A stretch of DNA of 64,000 bases from an uncultured Clostridium sp. GTDB lineage: Bacteria; Bacillota; Clostridia; Lachnospirales; Lachnospiraceae. The notes under the pieces are model-generated. The model saw only the letters and a program-made list of their open reading frames with translations, was not told the origin of the DNA and made no database searches. The translations under genes were made by a program, and so were the position numbers. The stretch is taken from contig URNT01000002.1 of NCBI GenBank assembly GCA_900549235.1, forward strand, positions 1-64,000, written 5' to 3'. Shown here piece by piece: positions 61,345 through 64,000 of this stretch (position 1 is its first letter; the number at the start of each line of letters is the position of its first letter).

Positions 61345-61923
61345 TTATTTTTTCTTCTTCGGCTCTATGCTTCCCCTCTGTATGGCCTCCATGACGCAGT
61401 CCCCCAAAAGGTAATCCAGCCGCTGGAAAATATCCTCGATGGAACCCTCCAGCCGGTCCTCCATCCAGTCAATGAGCACGCCCCTAAAGGCACTGCCGAA
61501 AAAACTGGCGATCAGGCGCTTATCCTCTGCAGAAATGGATTTCCCCTTAGCCAGACGCTCGATCCCATGATCAAAGATCGTCTCTCCCGACCGTTCCAGA
61601 TACCTGCGGACCTCCTGCTTTCCCGCGGACTGGTACAAATGGTAAAACAGATCCTTATTGGAAAGAACCTGCTCAAAAGGCCGCCGGTCCGGATGCCAGC
61701 AGGGATCCAGATCGATCTTTTCCATCAGAGTGATGGCTTCCCTGGTCTGATCCTCTAAAAACTGCTCCAGCACGTCATAGACGTCCTTAAAATGATAATA
61801 AAAGGTATTCCTGGATACGCCGCACCGGTCTGTAATATCCTTTACTGTAATCTTATCCACGGTTTTTTCCGCCGCCAGCTGTACAAAGCTGTTTATAATG
61901 GCCTGTTTTGTAAGTCCTGCCAC
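61345..61923 (-). CDS. TetR-family regulator
   Basis: From GTG at 61923 (AGAGGAG 6 bases upstream) this has 192 residues. The helix-turn-helix is DKITVKDITDRCGVSRNTFYYHFKD, typical of the DhaS/YvdT-like branch of TetR (TetR_C_33/AcrR-like). An in-frame ATG at 61974 lacks a ribosome site. Its target may be the adjacent RND operon. A Lys-rich tail (EPKKKK) ends the protein. Confidence 0.85.
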   Translation of the reverse strand: MAGLTKQAIINSFVQLAAEKTVDKITVKDITDRCGVSRNTFYYHFKDVYDVLEQFLEDQTREAITLMEKIDLDPCWHPDRRPFEQVLSNKDLFYHLYQSAGKQEVRRYLERSGETIFDHGIERLAKGKSISAEDKRLIASFFGSAFRGVLIDWMEDRLEGSIEDIFQRLDYLLGDCVMEAIQRGSIEPKKKK

Positions 61924-61992
61924 TGATGTCTCCTCTTTTCCTTTTATGCCGTTTCGCTTATAAGGATATACCATATTCCCTTAAGAAGCAAG

Positions 61993-62032
61993 AAAAAACT
62001 GCCCGGCAGGAGTCATTTCTCCGTCCGGACAG
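61993..62032 (-). terminator. Terminator after fruA
   Basis: CTGTCCGG pairs with CCGGGCAG (one G-T pair), followed by TTTTTTC in the minus direction. Confidence 0.75.
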
Positions 62033-62048
62033 CTTTTATATTTCTCAG

Positions 62049-63977
62049 TTACTGAGCCAGATCCTTTTTAAGAAGTCCTAACACCAGACAGCCCGCTGCG
62101 GAGCCGATCACAACCGCCGCCAGATACATAAGAGGATTGCCGATGGTCGGAAGTACGAAGATACCGCCGTGAGGGGCACGCAGGGTACAGCCAAAGGCCA
62201 TGGACAAACCGCCTGCCACAGCAGAGCCCGCGATACAGGAGGGGATCACCCTCAGGGGATCCTGAGCCGCGAAGGGAATAGCTCCCTCTGTAATAAAGGA
62301 CAATCCCATCACATAATTTACAAGACCGGACTGGCGCTCCTTTTCGGTGAATTTCTTCCTGAATATGGTGGTAGCCAGGGCAATGGCAATGGGGGGTACC
62401 ATACCGCCGGCCATGACAGCCGCCATCACCTCAAAGTTTCCCTCTGCCAGCTGGGCAGTTCCAAATACATAGGCCGCCTTATTGAAGGGACCGCCCATGT
62501 CGATGGACATCATTGCTCCCAGAACCATGCCGAGGATCACACGGCTGGTCCCTCCCATGCTGTTAAGGAAGCCAGTAAGACCGTCATTGATCATACCCAT
62601 ATAGGGGTTGATAAAGGTAGTTACCACAGCCGCCAGGAAGATGCCAAGTACGGGATACAGCAGCACCGGTTTGATGCCCTCCAGAGACTTTGGAAGCTTT
62701 GAAAACAGCTTTTTAAGCCCCAGCACCAGATAACCGCCTACAAAACCCGCGAACAGGGCGCCCAGAAAACCTGCGTTCACATCACCGCCTGCAGGATTTG
62801 CGAAGGTAGAGCCCATCTTGGCGATCAGGCCGGCCACAAGGCCTACAGCCAGTCCGGGACGGTCCGCGATACTCATGGCAATAAAGCCTGCCAGGATGGG
62901 AAGCATCATGCCGAAGGCCTGCTCACCAATGGTCTTAAGGTAGGCGGCCAGAGGGGTATTTTTACCAAAATTAGACGGATCAATGGAGTAATCGTCAAAT
63001 AAGAAGGCCAGAGCGATCAGAATACCGCCGCCGATCACAAAAGGAAGCATATGGGACACGCCGTTCATCAGGTGCTTGTAAATGGTTCGTCCCAGACTGT
63101 CTGCCCCCTCCTCCTGGACGGCTGCCGCCCCGCCTGTGTGATGGTAGACCGGTACGGTGCCGCTGACTGCCCGGTTGATCAGCTCCTCTGCCTTGTGGAT
63201 ACCATCCGCTACCGGCACCTGGATCACAGGCTTGCCGTCAAAGCGGGCCATCTCGATGTTTTTATCCGCCGCCACGATGATAGCCTCAGCCTGGCGGATC
63301 TCCTCTTTCGTCAGTACGTTCTGAGCGCCGCCGGAACCATCTGTCTCCGCCTTTAAGGGAATCCCCAGCTTCTTTCCTGTATTTTCCAGATTTTCAGCCG
63401 CCATATAGGTGTGGGCGATGCCTGTAGGGCAGGCAGTCACTGCCAGAACCCGGTAGCGGACGTCTGCGGGAGCCGCCTCCTTTTCAGGAGCTTCCTCCTT
63501 CTTCTCAGCCGCGCCGAACCGCTCCGTCTCGGCCTCATCAATAATCCTTAAAAACTCATCCTTATCCCGGGCCCCTGTAAGTCCTTCCTTAAAGCCCGGA
63601 CTCATCAGCAGGGTGGACAGACGGGACAGAGCCTCCAGATGCACGTCCGCTCCCTCTGCCGGAGCCGCGATCATAAACAGAAGATTGGCCAAAGAGTTGT
63701 CAAAAGCCTCATAGTCCACTCCCGCCGGAACCACCATGGCCGCCAGGCCCGGCTCCCTGACTGCCGCTACCTTGGCATGTGGAATGGCAATCCCTTCGCC
63801 GATGGCGGTACTCCCCAGCGCCTCCCTGGCCAGGATCCCTTCCCTATAGCCTTCCTTATCCTTCAGTCTTCCTCCAGCATCCATCAATGCCACCAGCTTG
63901 TCAATGGCCTCCTCCTTCGATGCCGCTGCCGCTCCCAATTCAATGCTTTCCTTTTTAAGCAATTCTGTTATACGCAT
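62049..63977 (-). CDS. fruA: PTS fructose permease EIIABC
   Basis: This 642-residue fused PTS protein has an EIIA domain with phospho-His H67 (GEGIAIPHAKV), an Ala/Glu linker, an EIIB domain with phospho-Cys C183 (VTACPTGIAHTYMAAENLE), and an EIIC membrane domain (about 300-640). It imports and phosphorylates fructose to fructose 1-phosphate. GGGGATG lies before the ATG. The usual fruK/fruR partners would lie upstream, outside the right edge of the window. Confidence 0.94.
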   Translation of the reverse strand: MRITELLKKESIELGAAAASKEEAIDKLVALMDAGGRLKDKEGYREGILAREALGSTAIGEGIAIPHAKVAAVREPGLAAMVVPAGVDYEAFDNSLANLLFMIAAPAEGADVHLEALSRLSTLLMSPGFKEGLTGARDKDEFLRIIDEAETERFGAAEKKEEAPEKEAAPADVRYRVLAVTACPTGIAHTYMAAENLENTGKKLGIPLKAETDGSGGAQNVLTKEEIRQAEAIIVAADKNIEMARFDGKPVIQVPVADGIHKAEELINRAVSGTVPVYHHTGGAAAVQEEGADSLGRTIYKHLMNGVSHMLPFVIGGGILIALAFLFDDYSIDPSNFGKNTPLAAYLKTIGEQAFGMMLPILAGFIAMSIADRPGLAVGLVAGLIAKMGSTFANPAGGDVNAGFLGALFAGFVGGYLVLGLKKLFSKLPKSLEGIKPVLLYPVLGIFLAAVVTTFINPYMGMINDGLTGFLNSMGGTSRVILGMVLGAMMSIDMGGPFNKAAYVFGTAQLAEGNFEVMAAVMAGGMVPPIAIALATTIFRKKFTEKERQSGLVNYVMGLSFITEGAIPFAAQDPLRVIPSCIAGSAVAGGLSMAFGCTLRAPHGGIFVLPTIGNPLMYLAAVVIGSAAGCLVLGLLKKDLAQ

Positions 63978-64000
63978 ATTTTCATCCCCTTTTATTTCAG

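Overview
The window looks like chromosome from an anaerobic gut Firmicute of the family Lachnospiraceae (a Clostridium/Enterocloster-like species). The gene content supports this: a PPi-type phosphofructokinase, a T-box leader on tyrS, CIRCE on groES-groEL, FeoAB, secreted proteins with choline-binding-type repeats, a TRAP transporter paired with a YesM/YesN-type two-component system, mini-RNase III next to cysS, and strong AGGAGG ribosome binding sites with some TTG and GTG starts. GC content is moderate and there is no rRNA, phage, transposase or CRISPR array. The genus is inferred, not proven.

Layout. 1-8.5 kb, uronate catabolism: a TRAP transporter (dctPQM) with its own sensor and regulator, then kduI-kduD-gntR behind three operator-like palindromes. 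8.6-10.8 kb: PPi-phosphofructokinase and a PflA-like radical SAM protein. 10.8-11.4 kb: no gene, but an apparent ~550-nt structured RNA on the minus strand with a consensus promoter, several helices and a strong terminator. 11.5-26 kb, housekeeping: MATE and MntP exporters, a repeat-bearing secreted protein, tyrS (Tyr T-box plus a 162-bp hairpin repeat in its leader), a DMT exporter, DAHP synthase, uppP, ung, hisF-hisH, a D,D-carboxypeptidase, a double-Nudix protein and guaB.

26-39.5 kb: a YtrA-like regulator with an ABC exporter, feoAB, groES-groEL, an acidic membrane-anchored protein, a MocR regulator with a MORN-like protein, glnS and azlCD. 39.5-40.4 kb, an intergenic island: tRNA-Thr, then a compact convergent toxin/antisense-RNA locus resembling the Fst/par type I systems, then a gene remnant. 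40.4-45.9 kb: a complete 2-aminoethylphosphonate uptake and degradation operon (ABC transporter, PhnW, PhnX). 46-47 kb: lactate dehydrogenase.

47-56 kb: one long minus-strand run that starts with a lipid kinase, ispF, cysS, mini-RNase III and rlmB and continues into a secreted transglutaminase-like protein and a small type IV pilus set (PilC/GspF, four small pilin-like proteins, PilT). 56.2-56.4 kb: tRNA-Val and tRNA-Met. 56.4-62 kb: an RND efflux pump with adaptor and two TetR regulators. 62-64 kb: a fructose PTS permease.

The main new leads are the unassigned large RNA at 10.8-11.4 kb and the small type I toxin-antitoxin-like locus at 39.9-40.2 kb. Both lie in gaps without annotated genes. 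All functional calls come from reading the sequence; no database search was run.
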